This document shows positions 25,348-32,587 of a stretch of 43,087 bases of DNA, in pieces. Below the pieces are notes generated by a model, which made no database searches, was not told the origin of the DNA, and worked only from the letters and a program-made list of their open reading frames with translations. Position 1 is the first letter of the stretch; each line of letters begins with the position of its first letter. Location: positions 1 through 43,087 of the forward strand of contig DXDK01000103.1 in the NCBI GenBank assembly GCA_019115545.1, written 5' to 3'. Position numbers and translations under genes: made by a program. This DNA comes from Candidatus Evtepia faecavium (GTDB taxonomy: Bacteria > Bacillota > Clostridia > Oscillospirales > Oscillospiraceae).

Positions 25348-25376
25348 TTGCCATGGAAGGACAGATGTGATAGAAT
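25348..25376 (+). promoter_or_regulatory. Promoter of the pheB-like/hom region
   Basis: -35 TTGCCA (25348-25353), 17-bp spacer, -10 TAGAAT (25371-25376). Confidence 0.7.
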
Positions 25377-25419
25377 ATCCCACGTACCCAACCGCGTGGC
25401 AATGGAACGGAGGCGAACT

Positions 25420-25860
25420 ATGTCACAAACGCCAAACTATTATATTGTGGAAGCTGACGCGCTGCCGGAGATCTTCCGGAAGGTGGTGGATGCCCGCAGA
25501 ATGCTGGACACTGGGGAGGCCGAAACGGTGAACCAGGCCGTCCAGATGACGGGGATCAGCCGCAGCGCGTTTTACAAATACCGGGACGCCGTCCGGCCCT
25601 TCCAGGACATGCTCCACGGCCGGATCGTCACCTTCCAGATCATGCTCAAGGACGAGCCGGGGATCCTCTCCCAGGTGCTCAACCTCTTTGCTGACTCCGG
25701 GGCCAACATCCTCACCATCAACCAGGGCCTGCCCATCAACGGCTGCGCCGTGGTGACGGTGAACGCGGAGACCTCCGGCCTTCGGGGGAGCCTCCAGGAC
25801 CTGCTGGCCCAGCTGAACGGGGCGGAGGGGGTCCTCCGGGGGGAAGTCCTGGCGGGCTGA
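25420..25860 (+). CDS. pheB: ACT-domain protein, PheB/UPF0735 family
   Basis: 146 residues. The N-terminal half carries a small helix-turn-helix-like segment (VNQAVQMTGISRSAFYKYRDAV, about residues 28-49). The C-terminal half is an ACT domain (RIVTFQIMLKDEPGILSQVLNLFADSGANILTINQGLPING), a fold that binds amino acids. This matches the UPF0735/PheB family, which sits beside homoserine dehydrogenase or prephenate dehydratase genes in Firmicutes. Despite the name, a biosynthetic activity is not established; an amino-acid-sensing regulator is plausible. ATG 25420 has GGAGG six bases upstream. hom follows after 30 bp. Confidence 0.87.
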   Translation: MSQTPNYYIVEADALPEIFRKVVDARRMLDTGEAETVNQAVQMTGISRSAFYKYRDAVRPFQDMLHGRIVTFQIMLKDEPGILSQVLNLFADSGANILTINQGLPINGCAVVTVNAETSGLRGSLQDLLAQLNGAEGVLRGEVLAG

Positions 25861-25890
25861 CCCAATCTCGAGAAAAGGATGAAATGAACC

Positions 25891-27081
25891 ATGGTTAATG
25901 TTGCGATTTTAGGCTTCGGCGTGGTGGGCTCCGGCGTGGCGGAGGTCCTCACCGGCACCGGGGAGGGCATTCGCAGAAAGGCGGACGACCTGCTGGCGCT
26001 GAAGTATATTCTGGACGTGCGAAAGTTCCCAGACAGCCCCTTTGCCCCCTGCTTCGTCCAGGACTTCTCCGTCATTGAGAACGACCCCGAGGTCCAGGTG
26101 GTGGTGGAGACCATCGGCGGCATGGGAGCCGCCCTGGACTTCACCGAACGGGCCCTGAAGGCGGGCAAGAGCGTGGTGACCTCCAACAAGGAGCTGGTGG
26201 CCACCCACGGCCGGCGGCTGCTGGCCCTGGCGGCGGAGCACCAGGCGGTGTACCTCTTCGAGGCCAGCGTGGGTGGGGGCATCCCCGTCCTCCGGCCCCT
26301 CAGCGAGTGCATGGCGGCCAACGCCATCCTGGAGATCTGCGGCATCCTCAACGGCACCGCCAACTACATCTTCACCCGGATGGTCCAGGATGACATCCCC
26401 TTCGAGCAGGCCCTGAAGGACGCCCAGGCCAAGGGATACGCCGAGCAGGACCCCTCCGCCGACGTGGAGGGGAAGGACACCTGCCGGAAGCTGTGCATCC
26501 TCTCCTCCATCGCCTTCGGCTGGCACCTGCTGCCGGAGCAGGTGCCCACCCGGGGCATCACCCAGATCACCCTGGCCGACGAGGCCTACGCCGCCGCCTG
26601 CGGCCGGCGGATCAAGCTCCTGGGCCGGGCCATCGCCCGGGAGGACGGCACCGTCTGCCCCTATGTGGAGCCCCACTTTGTCTCCCAGGAGGATCCCCTG
26701 GGCGGGGTGGAGGACGTGTTCAACGCCATCCTGGTGAAGGGGGACGCCACCGGGGACGTGATGTTCTACGGCAAGGGGGCGGGGAAGCTCCCCACCGCCA
26801 GCGCGGTGGTGGCCGACGTCATCGCCGCCGCCCGCAAGCTGGAGCGGGCCAGCTACCGCCCCTGGGCCCCCAATCGGCCGGAGGCCGTGGCCTCTCCGGA
26901 CACCCTGGCCACCCAGTGGTACGTCCGCCTGGCCCAGGGGGAGCTGGCAGGGGAGCGGCTGACCATTCCCCAGGCCCAGGCAGGGGAGAGCGGCTGGCTC
27001 ACCCCCGCCATGACCCGGCCGGAACTGGACCGGGCCCTGGCCGGCAAGGACGTGCTGGCCGTCATCCGGGTATTGGACTGA
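25891..27081 (+). CDS. hom: Homoserine dehydrogenase
   Basis: Reduces aspartate semialdehyde to homoserine, leading to threonine and methionine. 396 residues: Rossmann domain with ILGFGVVGSGV (6-16), substrate region with SNKELVATHG and FEASVGGGIPV, and NGTANYIFTRM. At this length the usual C-terminal ACT domain of about 430-residue enzymes is short or divergent; the adjacent ACT protein might replace it, which is inference. ATG 25891 follows AAAAGGATG; spacing is acceptable. It lies between the ACT-domain gene and lysC, forming an aspartate-family unit. Confidence 0.93.
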   Translation: MVNVAILGFGVVGSGVAEVLTGTGEGIRRKADDLLALKYILDVRKFPDSPFAPCFVQDFSVIENDPEVQVVVETIGGMGAALDFTERALKAGKSVVTSNKELVATHGRRLLALAAEHQAVYLFEASVGGGIPVLRPLSECMAANAILEICGILNGTANYIFTRMVQDDIPFEQALKDAQAKGYAEQDPSADVEGKDTCRKLCILSSIAFGWHLLPEQVPTRGITQITLADEAYAAACGRRIKLLGRAIAREDGTVCPYVEPHFVSQEDPLGGVEDVFNAILVKGDATGDVMFYGKGAGKLPTASAVVADVIAAARKLERASYRPWAPNRPEAVASPDTLATQWYVRLAQGELAGERLTIPQAQAGESGWLTPAMTRPELDRALAGKDVLAVIRVLD

Positions 27082-27140
27082 CGATTTCTGCCCCCGGCAC
27101 ATAACATGGGGGCATGGCGCACCTGCGCGATCTCGTTCCC

Positions 27141-27159
27141 GCGGGCCTGGCAGGCCCGC
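27141..27159 (+). promoter_or_regulatory. Inverted repeat just upstream of the lysC ribosome binding site
   Basis: GCGGGCCTG-G-CAGGCCCGC is a 9+1+9 inverted repeat, ending five bases before GGAGGT. As RNA it would form about 7 pairs with a TGGCA loop. It could influence lysC translation or reflect a protein site. No lysine riboswitch is present. Confidence 0.4.
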
Positions 27160-27177
27160 TGACTGGAGGTATGTGTG

Positions 27178-28392
27178 ATGGGAATGATTGTACAGAAATT
27201 TGGCGGCACCTCGGTGGCCAACGCGGAACGGCTGCGGAACGTGGCGGAGATCATCGCGGAGACCTACCGCCAGGGCCACCAGGTGGTGGCGGTGCTCTCC
27301 GCCCAGGGGGACACCACCGACGAGCTCATTGAAAAGGCCATGGAGATCAACCCCAAGGCCTCCCGGCGGGAGATGGATATGCTCCTGTCCACCGGGGAGC
27401 AGATCTCCTGCTCCCTGTGCGCCATGGCCATCGAGGCCATGGGCCTGCCTGTGGTCTCCCTCACCGGCTGGCAGGCCGGGGTGCAGACCAACGGCACCTA
27501 CAGCAGCGCCCGGATCAAGAAGATCAACGTGGAGCGCATCCAGTCGGAGATCGACCGGAACCACTCCATCGTCATCGTCACGGGGTTCCAGGGGATCAAC
27601 CAGTACGGGGACATCACCACCCTGGGCCGGGGCGGGTCGGACACCTCCGCCGTGGCCCTGGCCGCGGCCCTGAAGGCCGACCTGTGCCAGATCTACACCG
27701 ACGTGGACGGCATCTACACCGCCGATCCCCGCCACGTGAAGGGGGCCCGGAAGCTGGAGGAGATCACCTTTGACGAGATGCTGGAACTGGCCAGCCTGGG
27801 GGCCCAGGTGCTCCACAACCGCTCGGTGGAGCTGGCCAAGAAATATCAGGTGAATTTGGAAGTGCTGTCCAGCTTTGAGAGAAAGCCGGGCACGAAAGTC
27901 AAGGAGGTTGCAAAGCAAATGGAAAAGACCCAGATCAGCGGCGTCGCCACCGACAAGAACGTGGCCCGCCTGGCCCTGGTGGGGGTGGAGGACCGCCCCG
28001 GCATCGCCTATAAAGTCTTCTCCCTGCTGGGGCAGAAGAACATCAACGTGGACATCATCGTCCAGTCCATCGGCCGCCAGGGCACCCAGGACATCAGCTT
28101 CACCGTCCGCCGCAGCGACGTGGAGCAGGCGGTGGCCCTGCTCCAGGAGCACAAGGCCAGCCTCCCCTTTGACCACATCGACGTGGACCAGAACGTGGTG
28201 AAGGTCTCCATCGTGGGGGCCGGCATGGTGGACAACGCCGGCGTGGCCGCCAAGATGTTCGGCGCCCTGTACGACGCGGACATCAACATCCACATGATCT
28301 CCACCAGTGAGATCAAAGTCTCCGTCCTTCTGGACGAATCCGTGGCCGCCCTGGCGGTCCAGGCTATCCACGACAAGTTCTTTGGAGAATAA
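27178..28392 (+). CDS. lysC: Aspartate kinase, lysC type
   Basis: Phosphorylates aspartate, the first step towards lysine, threonine and methionine. 404 residues: kinase domain opening IVQKFGGTSVANAERL, with GFQGINQYGDITTLGRGGSDTSAVALAAAL and TDVDGIYTADPR, then two ACT domains from about residue 260 (VGVEDRPGIAYKVFSLLGQKNINVDIIVQS; IVGAGMVDNAGVAAKMFGAL). This is the Bacillus LysC-like class, which is lysine-sensitive. I chose ATG 27178 with GGAGGT seven bases upstream; GTG 27175 and ATG 27184 are alternatives. The gene carries an internal ribosome site and ATG for a beta subunit (listed separately). A hairpin follows the stop. Confidence 0.95.
   Translation: MGMIVQKFGGTSVANAERLRNVAEIIAETYRQGHQVVAVLSAQGDTTDELIEKAMEINPKASRREMDMLLSTGEQISCSLCAMAIEAMGLPVVSLTGWQAGVQTNGTYSSARIKKINVERIQSEIDRNHSIVIVTGFQGINQYGDITTLGRGGSDTSAVALAAALKADLCQIYTDVDGIYTADPRHVKGARKLEEITFDEMLELASLGAQVLHNRSVELAKKYQVNLEVLSSFERKPGTKVKEVAKQMEKTQISGVATDKNVARLALVGVEDRPGIAYKVFSLLGQKNINVDIIVQSIGRQGTQDISFTVRRSDVEQAVALLQEHKASLPFDHIDVDQNVVKVSIVGAGMVDNAGVAAKMFGALYDADINIHMISTSEIKVSVLLDESVAALAVQAIHDKFFGE
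27919..28392 (+). CDS. Internal in-frame start: regulatory beta subunit of aspartate kinase
   Basis: Inside lysC, AAGGAGG (27901-27907) is followed 11 bases later by ATG 27919 (Met248 of the full protein), in frame. It would make a 157-residue protein of only the two ACT domains. Bacillus subtilis lysC is known to make such a beta subunit from an internal start at nearly the same place. The DNA from about 27840 to 27925 is clearly AT-richer than the rest of the gene (ATATCAGGTGAATTTGG, AAGCAAATGGAAAAG), as if kept unstructured for ribosome entry. Confidence 0.75.
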   Translation: MEKTQISGVATDKNVARLALVGVEDRPGIAYKVFSLLGQKNINVDIIVQSIGRQGTQDISFTVRRSDVEQAVALLQEHKASLPFDHIDVDQNVVKVSIVGAGMVDNAGVAAKMFGALYDADINIHMISTSEIKVSVLLDESVAALAVQAIHDKFFGE

Positions 28393-28410
28393 GGGAAAAA
28401 CGCAGAAAAA

Positions 28411-28442
28411 TCGGGGAGCCGGCCAGAAAACCGGCTCCCCGA
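28411..28442 (+). terminator. Hairpin after lysC, probable terminator
   Basis: 12-bp perfect arms 28411-28422 and 28431-28442 around CCAGAAAA. On the plus strand the run after it is AAAGTCTCTTCTG, a poor U-tract. It would be stronger on the minus strand. Confidence 0.6.
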
Positions 28443-28528
28443 AAGTCTCTTCTGTCATATTTAGACGAAACGCCTAAAATCGCCGGAGAAAGCGGGAATT
28501 TTTTTCTCAGATGCGACACGTTCCCTGC

Positions 28529-28557
28529 TTGTAATTTGGGAAATCCTTTGCTATAAT
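28529..28557 (+). promoter_or_regulatory. Strong sigma-A-type promoter of the etf operon
   Basis: -35 TTGTAA (28529-28534), 17-bp spacer, -10 TATAAT (28552-28557). Transcription should start near 28565, leaving a leader of about 210 bases. Confidence 0.82.
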
Positions 28558-28564
28558 ACACCAC

Positions 28565-28776
28565 GTAACGTACAGGAGGGGTGCGCGATTTGACACTTCT
28601 CCAAAGAAACGTCTGCCACCGGGGGACACTCCGGGTCGGCGTTTATCTGGCGGGGCGCGCTGCGTCAGCCCGGCAGAAACGGGCAGGGGGATGGTGCCAT
28701 CCCAGGCCCCGGTCTGCCGCCCTGACAGGGCAGCACCGCCAAAATACAACAAATCAAAAATAGGGGGAAATCAGAA
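28565..28776 (+). promoter_or_regulatory. Long structured 5' leader of the etf operon
   Basis: GC-rich untranslated stretch between promoter and etfB. Its second half folds as one rod, 28659-28734: GCUGC/GCAGC, GUCAG/CUGAC, CGGCAGA (28671-28677) with UCUGCCG (28713-28719), CGGG/CCCG, GGGAUG (28688-28693) with CAUCCC (28698-28703), loop GUGC; about 27 pairs. An A-rich single-stranded segment and the ribosome site AGGGGGAAA follow. There is no U-run, so the rod is not an ordinary terminator. No known riboswitch class is recognised. A weak open frame (GTG 28581 or TTG 28590, Arg-rich) crosses it and may be chance. Confidence 0.55.
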
Positions 28777-29586
28777 ATGAACATACTTGTTTGCATTAAA
28801 CAAGTGCCGGACACGACCATCATCAAAATTGATCCCGAGACCAACACCCTGATGCGCGAGGGCGTTCCCGCCATCGTCAGCCCCTTCGATGCTTATGCAC
28901 TCGAAGCCGCTGCCCGCATCAAGGACAAGTACAAGGACACCAAGATCGTCGTGCTGTCCATGGGCCCCGAGCAGGCTCTGGCCGCTCTGAAGGAGTGCCT
29001 GTCCGTCGGCGGCGACAAGGCTTACCTGGTCTCCGACCGTGCCTGCGGCGGTTCCGACACCCTGGCCACCGGCTACATCCTCTCCAAGGCTAAGGAGAAG
29101 GTCGAGGAGCTGGAAGGCATCAAGTTCGACATGATCATGTTCGGCAAGCAGGCCATCGACGGCGACACCGCCCAGGTTGGTCCTCAGGTTGCCGAGGATC
29201 TGGACATTCCCCAGGTTACTTACGCTTGGGAAGTCTGGCCCACCGAGGACGGCAAGCACGTCCACGTCAAGAAGGAGCTGGAGGAAGGCTTCGAGATCCT
29301 CGAGATGGCCTGCCCCTGCGCCGTCACCGTCACCAAGCCCGACTATGAGCCCCGCTTCCCCACCATCAAGTCCAAGATGGCTGCCAACAAGGCCAAGATC
29401 CCCGTTCTCAACGCTGCCGACTGCGGCCTGGATGTTGAGAGATCCGGCCTGAAGGGTTCTCCCACCAAGGTTAAGAAGAGCTTCACTCCTCCTCGTAAGG
29501 AAGGCGGCCTGAAGATCAAGGAGGAAACTCCCGAAGAGTCCGCTAAGAAGCTGTACGACCTGCTCAGAGACAAGGGCATCATCTAA
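28777..29586 (+). CDS. etfB: Electron transfer flavoprotein, beta subunit
   Basis: 269 residues, ETF beta. With EtfA it carries electrons to or from acyl-CoA dehydrogenase. In Clostridia the EtfAB-Bcd complex bifurcates electrons from NADH to crotonyl-CoA and ferredoxin. Visible: MNILVCIKQVPDT at the N-terminus, NPFDxYALEAA-like SPFDAYALEAAARI, GKQAIDGDTAQVGPQVAEDL (nucleotide/FAD region) and the C-terminal arm KKLYDLLRDKGII. ATG 28777 has AGGGGGAAA about nine bases upstream. etfA starts 21 bp after. Codon choice is noticeably richer in GCT, GTT and CGT than neighbouring genes, a sign of high expression. Confidence 0.95.
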   Translation: MNILVCIKQVPDTTIIKIDPETNTLMREGVPAIVSPFDAYALEAAARIKDKYKDTKIVVLSMGPEQALAALKECLSVGGDKAYLVSDRACGGSDTLATGYILSKAKEKVEELEGIKFDMIMFGKQAIDGDTAQVGPQVAEDLDIPQVTYAWEVWPTEDGKHVHVKKELEEGFEILEMACPCAVTVTKPDYEPRFPTIKSKMAANKAKIPVLNAADCGLDVERSGLKGSPTKVKKSFTPPRKEGGLKIKEETPEESAKKLYDLLRDKGII

Positions 29587-29607
29587 TCGAGGGGAGGACG
29601 AAGAACA

Positions 29608-30627
29608 ATGTTACAGACTAGCTACGAAGCAAAGAGCAAGGACCTGTGGGTCTTTATTGAAACCAAGGACGGCAAGGCCAGAAACGTTGGCCTGGAGCTG
29701 CTGAACCCCGGCCGTCGTCTGGCTGGCATCCAGGGCGGCAAGACCGTTGCTCTGGTTGTGGGCTACAACTGCGACGAGGCCGTCAAGGAAGCCATCGCTT
29801 ACGGCGCTGACAAGGTCCTGGTCGTCGACAACGAGGTCTATGGCCACTACAGCACCGACGCTTACACCGCTGCCATCGTCCACTGCGTGGAGAACGACTG
29901 CCCCACCACCATCCTGATGGGCGCTTCCCCCATGGGCCGTGACCTGGGCCCCCGTGTGGCTGGCCGCCTGAAGACCGGTCTGACCGCCGACTGCACCTCC
30001 CTGGACATCGACGAGGCCACCGGCAAGGTCGCTTGGACCCGTCCCGCTTTCGGTGGTAACCTGATGGCTACCATCCTGTGCCCCTTCACCTTCCCCCAGA
30101 TCGGCACCTGCCGTCCTGGCGTGAACAAGAAGCTGGAGCCCGACTACAGCCGCACCGCTGAGGTGGAGAAGGTCGATTTCGTCTTCCCCGCTGATCAGAT
30201 CCGCATCAAGGTCATCGAGACCATCGCCGAGGAAGGCGAGAAGGTCGACCTGGAAGGCGCTGACATCATCGTCTCCGGCGGCCGTGGCCTGGGCGGCCCC
30301 GAGGGCTTCGAGACCACCATCAAGCCCCTGGCTGACGCTCTGGGCGGCGTTGTGGGCTCCTCCCGTGCCGCCGTTGACGCCGGCTGGATCCCCCACTCCC
30401 ACCAGGTCGGTCAGACCGGTAAGACCGTCGGCCCCAAGCTGTATGTGGCCTGCGGCATCTCCGGCGCCATCCAGCACCTGGCCGGCATGGGCTCCTCCGA
30501 CTTCATCGTCGCCATCAACAAGGATCCTGAGGCTCCCATCTTCGGCGTGGCCGACCTGGGCGTCATCGGCAACCTGTACGATGTCTGCCCCGCTCTGACC
30601 AAGCTGATCCTGGCCGACAAGGACTAA
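29608..30627 (+). CDS. etfA: Electron transfer flavoprotein, alpha subunit
   Basis: 339 residues. N-terminal domain followed by the FAD-binding C-terminal domain: [62 protein letters not shown] and [10 protein letters not shown] are classical. It pairs with EtfB to shuttle electrons with the acyl-CoA dehydrogenase encoded next. No N-terminal ferredoxin domain is present, unlike the longer EtfA of lactate or caffeyl-CoA systems. ATG 29608 has GAGGGGAGGACG upstream. The gap to the dehydrogenase (91 bp) holds a perfect hairpin. Confidence 0.95.
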   Translation: MLQTSYEAKSKDLWVFIETKDGKARNVGLELLNPGRRLAGIQGGKTVALVVGYNCDEAVKEAIAYGADKVLVVDNEVYGHYSTDAYTAAIVHCVENDCPTTILMGASPMGRDLGPRVAGRLKTGLTADCTSLDIDEATGKVAWTRPAFGGNLMATILCPFTFPQIGTCRPGVNKKLEPDYSRTAEVEKVDFVFPADQIRIKVIETIAEEGEKVDLEGADIIVSGGRGLGGPEGFETTIKPLADALGGVVGSSRAAVDAGWIPHSHQVGQTGKTVGPKLYVACGISGAIQHLAGMGSSDFIVAINKDPEAPIFGVADLGVIGNLYDVCPALTKLILADKD

Positions 30628-30665
30628 TCTTACCTCGTTTATAAAAAATTTAACATATTCTCGGG

Positions 30666-30693
30666 GATGCCCCTCTTTCTAAAGAGGGGCATC
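30666..30693 (+). repeat. Perfect 13-bp intercistronic hairpin between etfA and the dehydrogenase gene
   Basis: Arms 30666-30678 and 30681-30693 around CT. AAAG follows instead of a T-run, so it should not terminate. Likely an mRNA stability or processing element that lets the etf and dehydrogenase messages differ in amount. Confidence 0.6.
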
Positions 30694-30718
30694 TGCCGGG
30701 AAAAGAAAGGAACACATT

Positions 30719-31864
30719 ATGGATTTCAAACTGACCGAGATGGAGCAGGAAATTCTCGACATGCTCCACGACTTCTGCATCAAGGAAGTCAAGCCCCTGG
30801 CTGCTGAGCTGGACGAGAAGGAAGAGTTCACCCAGAACGCCCGCGAGAAGCTGGCTGAGATGGGCATGCTGGGCACCTATATTCCCGAGGAATATGGCGG
30901 CGCCGGCCTGTCCTACCTGACCTACATCCTCTGCTGCGAGGAGCTGGCCAAGTACTGCGCCTCCACCTCCATCATGTTCTCCGTGCACGGTTCCCTGTGC
31001 TCCTGGCCCATCCTGGAGTTCGGCACCGAGGAGCAGAAGCAGAAGTACCTGGTGCCCCTGGCTCAGGGCGAGACCCTGGGCGCCATGGGCCTGACCGAGC
31101 CCGGCGCCGGCACCGACGCCAACGGCGTTCGTACCACTGCTGAGCTGAAGGGTGACAAGTACATCCTGAACGGCTCCAAGATCTTCATCACCAACGGTTA
31201 CTATGCCGACACCTATGTCATCATCGCCCGCACCAACCCCGATCCCAGCGTGGGCCACAAGGGCCTGTCCGCCTTCATCGTGGAGAAGGGCTTCAAGGGC
31301 TTCTCCTTCGGCACCAAGGAGAAGAAGATGGGCATCCGTGCTTCCGCCACCTACGAGCTGGTCTTCGACGATTGCGAAGTGCCCGCCGAGAACCTGCTGG
31401 GTAAGGAAGGCGAGGGCTTCAAGATCGCCATGATGCTGCTGGACGGCGGCCGTATCGGCGTCGCTGCTCAGGCTCTGGGTATCGCTCAGGGCGCCATCGA
31501 CGAGTGCATCCCCTACCTGAAGAACCGCAAGCAGTTCGGCAAGCCCCTGTCCGCCTTCCAGAACACCCAGTTCGAGCTGGCTGACATGCAGACCAAGGTC
31601 GACGCTGCCCGTCTGCTGATCTATCGCGCTGCCGTTGCCAAGCAGAACCACGAGCCCTACAGCCACCTGGCTGCCATGGGTAAGATGTTCGCTGCCGAGG
31701 TGGCTTCCGACGTGACCCGTCGTGTTGTCCAGCTGGTTGGCGGTTGCGGCTACACCCGTGAGTATCCCTTCGAGAGAATGATGCGTGACGCCAAGATCAC
31801 TGAGATCTACGAGGGTACCACCGAAGTTCAGAAGATGGTCGTTTCCGGCTGGATGCTGAAGTAA
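30719..31864 (+). CDS. Acyl-CoA dehydrogenase, probably butyryl-CoA dehydrogenase
   Basis: 381 residues, the length of clostridial Bcd. It reduces crotonyl-CoA to butyryl-CoA with FAD and the EtfAB partner. Visible: MGLTEPGAGTDANGVRTTA (FAD/substrate loop), KIFITNGYYADTYVI, FDDCEVPAENLLGKEGEGFKIAMMLLDGGRIGVAAQALGIAQGA, and the catalytic base E365 in IYEGTTEVQ. ATG 30719 follows AAAGAAAGGAACACATT. The pairing with etfBA supports Bcd rather than a long-chain enzyme, but crt, hbd and thl are not in the window, so chain length is inference. Codon choice matches that of etfBA. Confidence 0.9.
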   Translation: MDFKLTEMEQEILDMLHDFCIKEVKPLAAELDEKEEFTQNAREKLAEMGMLGTYIPEEYGGAGLSYLTYILCCEELAKYCASTSIMFSVHGSLCSWPILEFGTEEQKQKYLVPLAQGETLGAMGLTEPGAGTDANGVRTTAELKGDKYILNGSKIFITNGYYADTYVIIARTNPDPSVGHKGLSAFIVEKGFKGFSFGTKEKKMGIRASATYELVFDDCEVPAENLLGKEGEGFKIAMMLLDGGRIGVAAQALGIAQGAIDECIPYLKNRKQFGKPLSAFQNTQFELADMQTKVDAARLLIYRAAVAKQNHEPYSHLAAMGKMFAAEVASDVTRRVVQLVGGCGYTREYPFERMMRDAKITEIYEGTTEVQKMVVSGWMLK

Positions 31865-31895
31865 TCCATCGGTCCGTCATTCTATCATGCAACGG

Positions 31896-31932
31896 AAAAG
31901 AGGGCAGTGGTTCACCACTGCCCTCTTTTTTC
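31896..31932 (+). terminator. Terminator of the etf operon
   Basis: 15-bp arms 31896-31910 and 31915-31929 around TTCA, followed by further T residues. It ends only a few bases before the ribosome site of the next gene. Confidence 0.93.
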
Positions 31933-31945
31933 GGGAGGAAGTTCC

Positions 31946-32515
31946 ATGTACATTGACCCCACCCTGTACACCGGCCGCCCGGCGGACCCCGCCGGACGCA
32001 TCCCCCAGGAGCTGGCCTGCTACGATCTCCTGGACCGCCTGGGCATGGCCTATACCCGGGTGGACCACGACCACGCGGACACCATCGAGGCCTGCCACGC
32101 CATCGAAACCGTCCTGGGTGCCCCCATCTGCAAGAACCTGGTGCTGTGCAACCGCCAGCGGACGGCCTTCTACCTGCTGCTCATGGAGGGGGACAAGCCT
32201 TTCCGCACCAAGGACCTGTCCAAGCAGATCGGCTCGGCCCGCCTCTCCTTTGCCCCGGCGGAGGACATGGAGAAGTACCTGGGAGTGGCCCCCGGCTCCG
32301 CCACCCTCCTGGCCCTGGCCAACGACGGGGAACACAAGGTGCAGCTGCTGATGGACCGGGCCCTCACGGGCTGGACGCGCATCGGCTGCCACCCCTGCAT
32401 CAACACCTCCACCCTGAACCTGTCCATGGCAGAGGTGGAGGAGAAGCTCCTCCCCGCTTTGGGGATCAACCCCACGGTGGTGGACCTGCCCGATCCCCGG
32501 GAGGAGACAACCTAA
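31946..32515 (+). CDS. Prolyl-tRNA editing deacylase (YbaK/ProXp, PrdX-like)
   Basis: 189 residues of the YbaK fold, of the kind annotated as prolyl-tRNA synthetase-associated domain (ProXp-ala/PrdX), which hydrolyses mischarged tRNA-Pro. Visible: YDLLDRLGMAYTRVDHDHADTIEACHAIETVLGAPICKNLVLCNRQRTAFYLLLMEGDKPFRTKDLSKQIG, with the conserved K (in CKNL) and the LxFA-type APAEDMEKYLGV and GCHPCINTSTLNL motifs. I start at ATG 31946 after CGGGAGG; the frame upstream to 31907 runs through the terminator. It has no promoter that I can see and could depend on read-through of the etf terminator. Confidence 0.86.
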   Translation: MYIDPTLYTGRPADPAGRIPQELACYDLLDRLGMAYTRVDHDHADTIEACHAIETVLGAPICKNLVLCNRQRTAFYLLLMEGDKPFRTKDLSKQIGSARLSFAPAEDMEKYLGVAPGSATLLALANDGEHKVQLLMDRALTGWTRIGCHPCINTSTLNLSMAEVEEKLLPALGINPTVVDLPDPREETT

Positions 32516-32523
32516 GACCGCCG

Positions 32524-32557
32524 GACCCATACCGCCCCCCTTCGGGCGGCATGGGTC
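32524..32557 (+). repeat. Intercistronic hairpin, not a clear terminator
   Basis: GACCCATACCGCC pairs with GGCGGCATGGGTC (one A/C mismatch). No T-run follows (TGCCTGTC), so it probably does not stop transcription before the oxidoreductase gene. Confidence 0.5.
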
Positions 32558-32587
32558 TGCCTGTCTGCTGGGAAAGGAGAAGGACCC

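Noticed and set aside
25909..28458. 849-codon minus-strand frame opposite hom and lysC
   Set aside because: Spans two real genes and their spacer, with a compositionally biased product.
28581..28763. Possible 57-60 residue leader peptide in the etf leader
   Set aside because: Only GTG or TTG starts, Arg-rich product tracking the GC-rich rod, no run of a regulatory amino acid. The RNA structure explains the sequence better.
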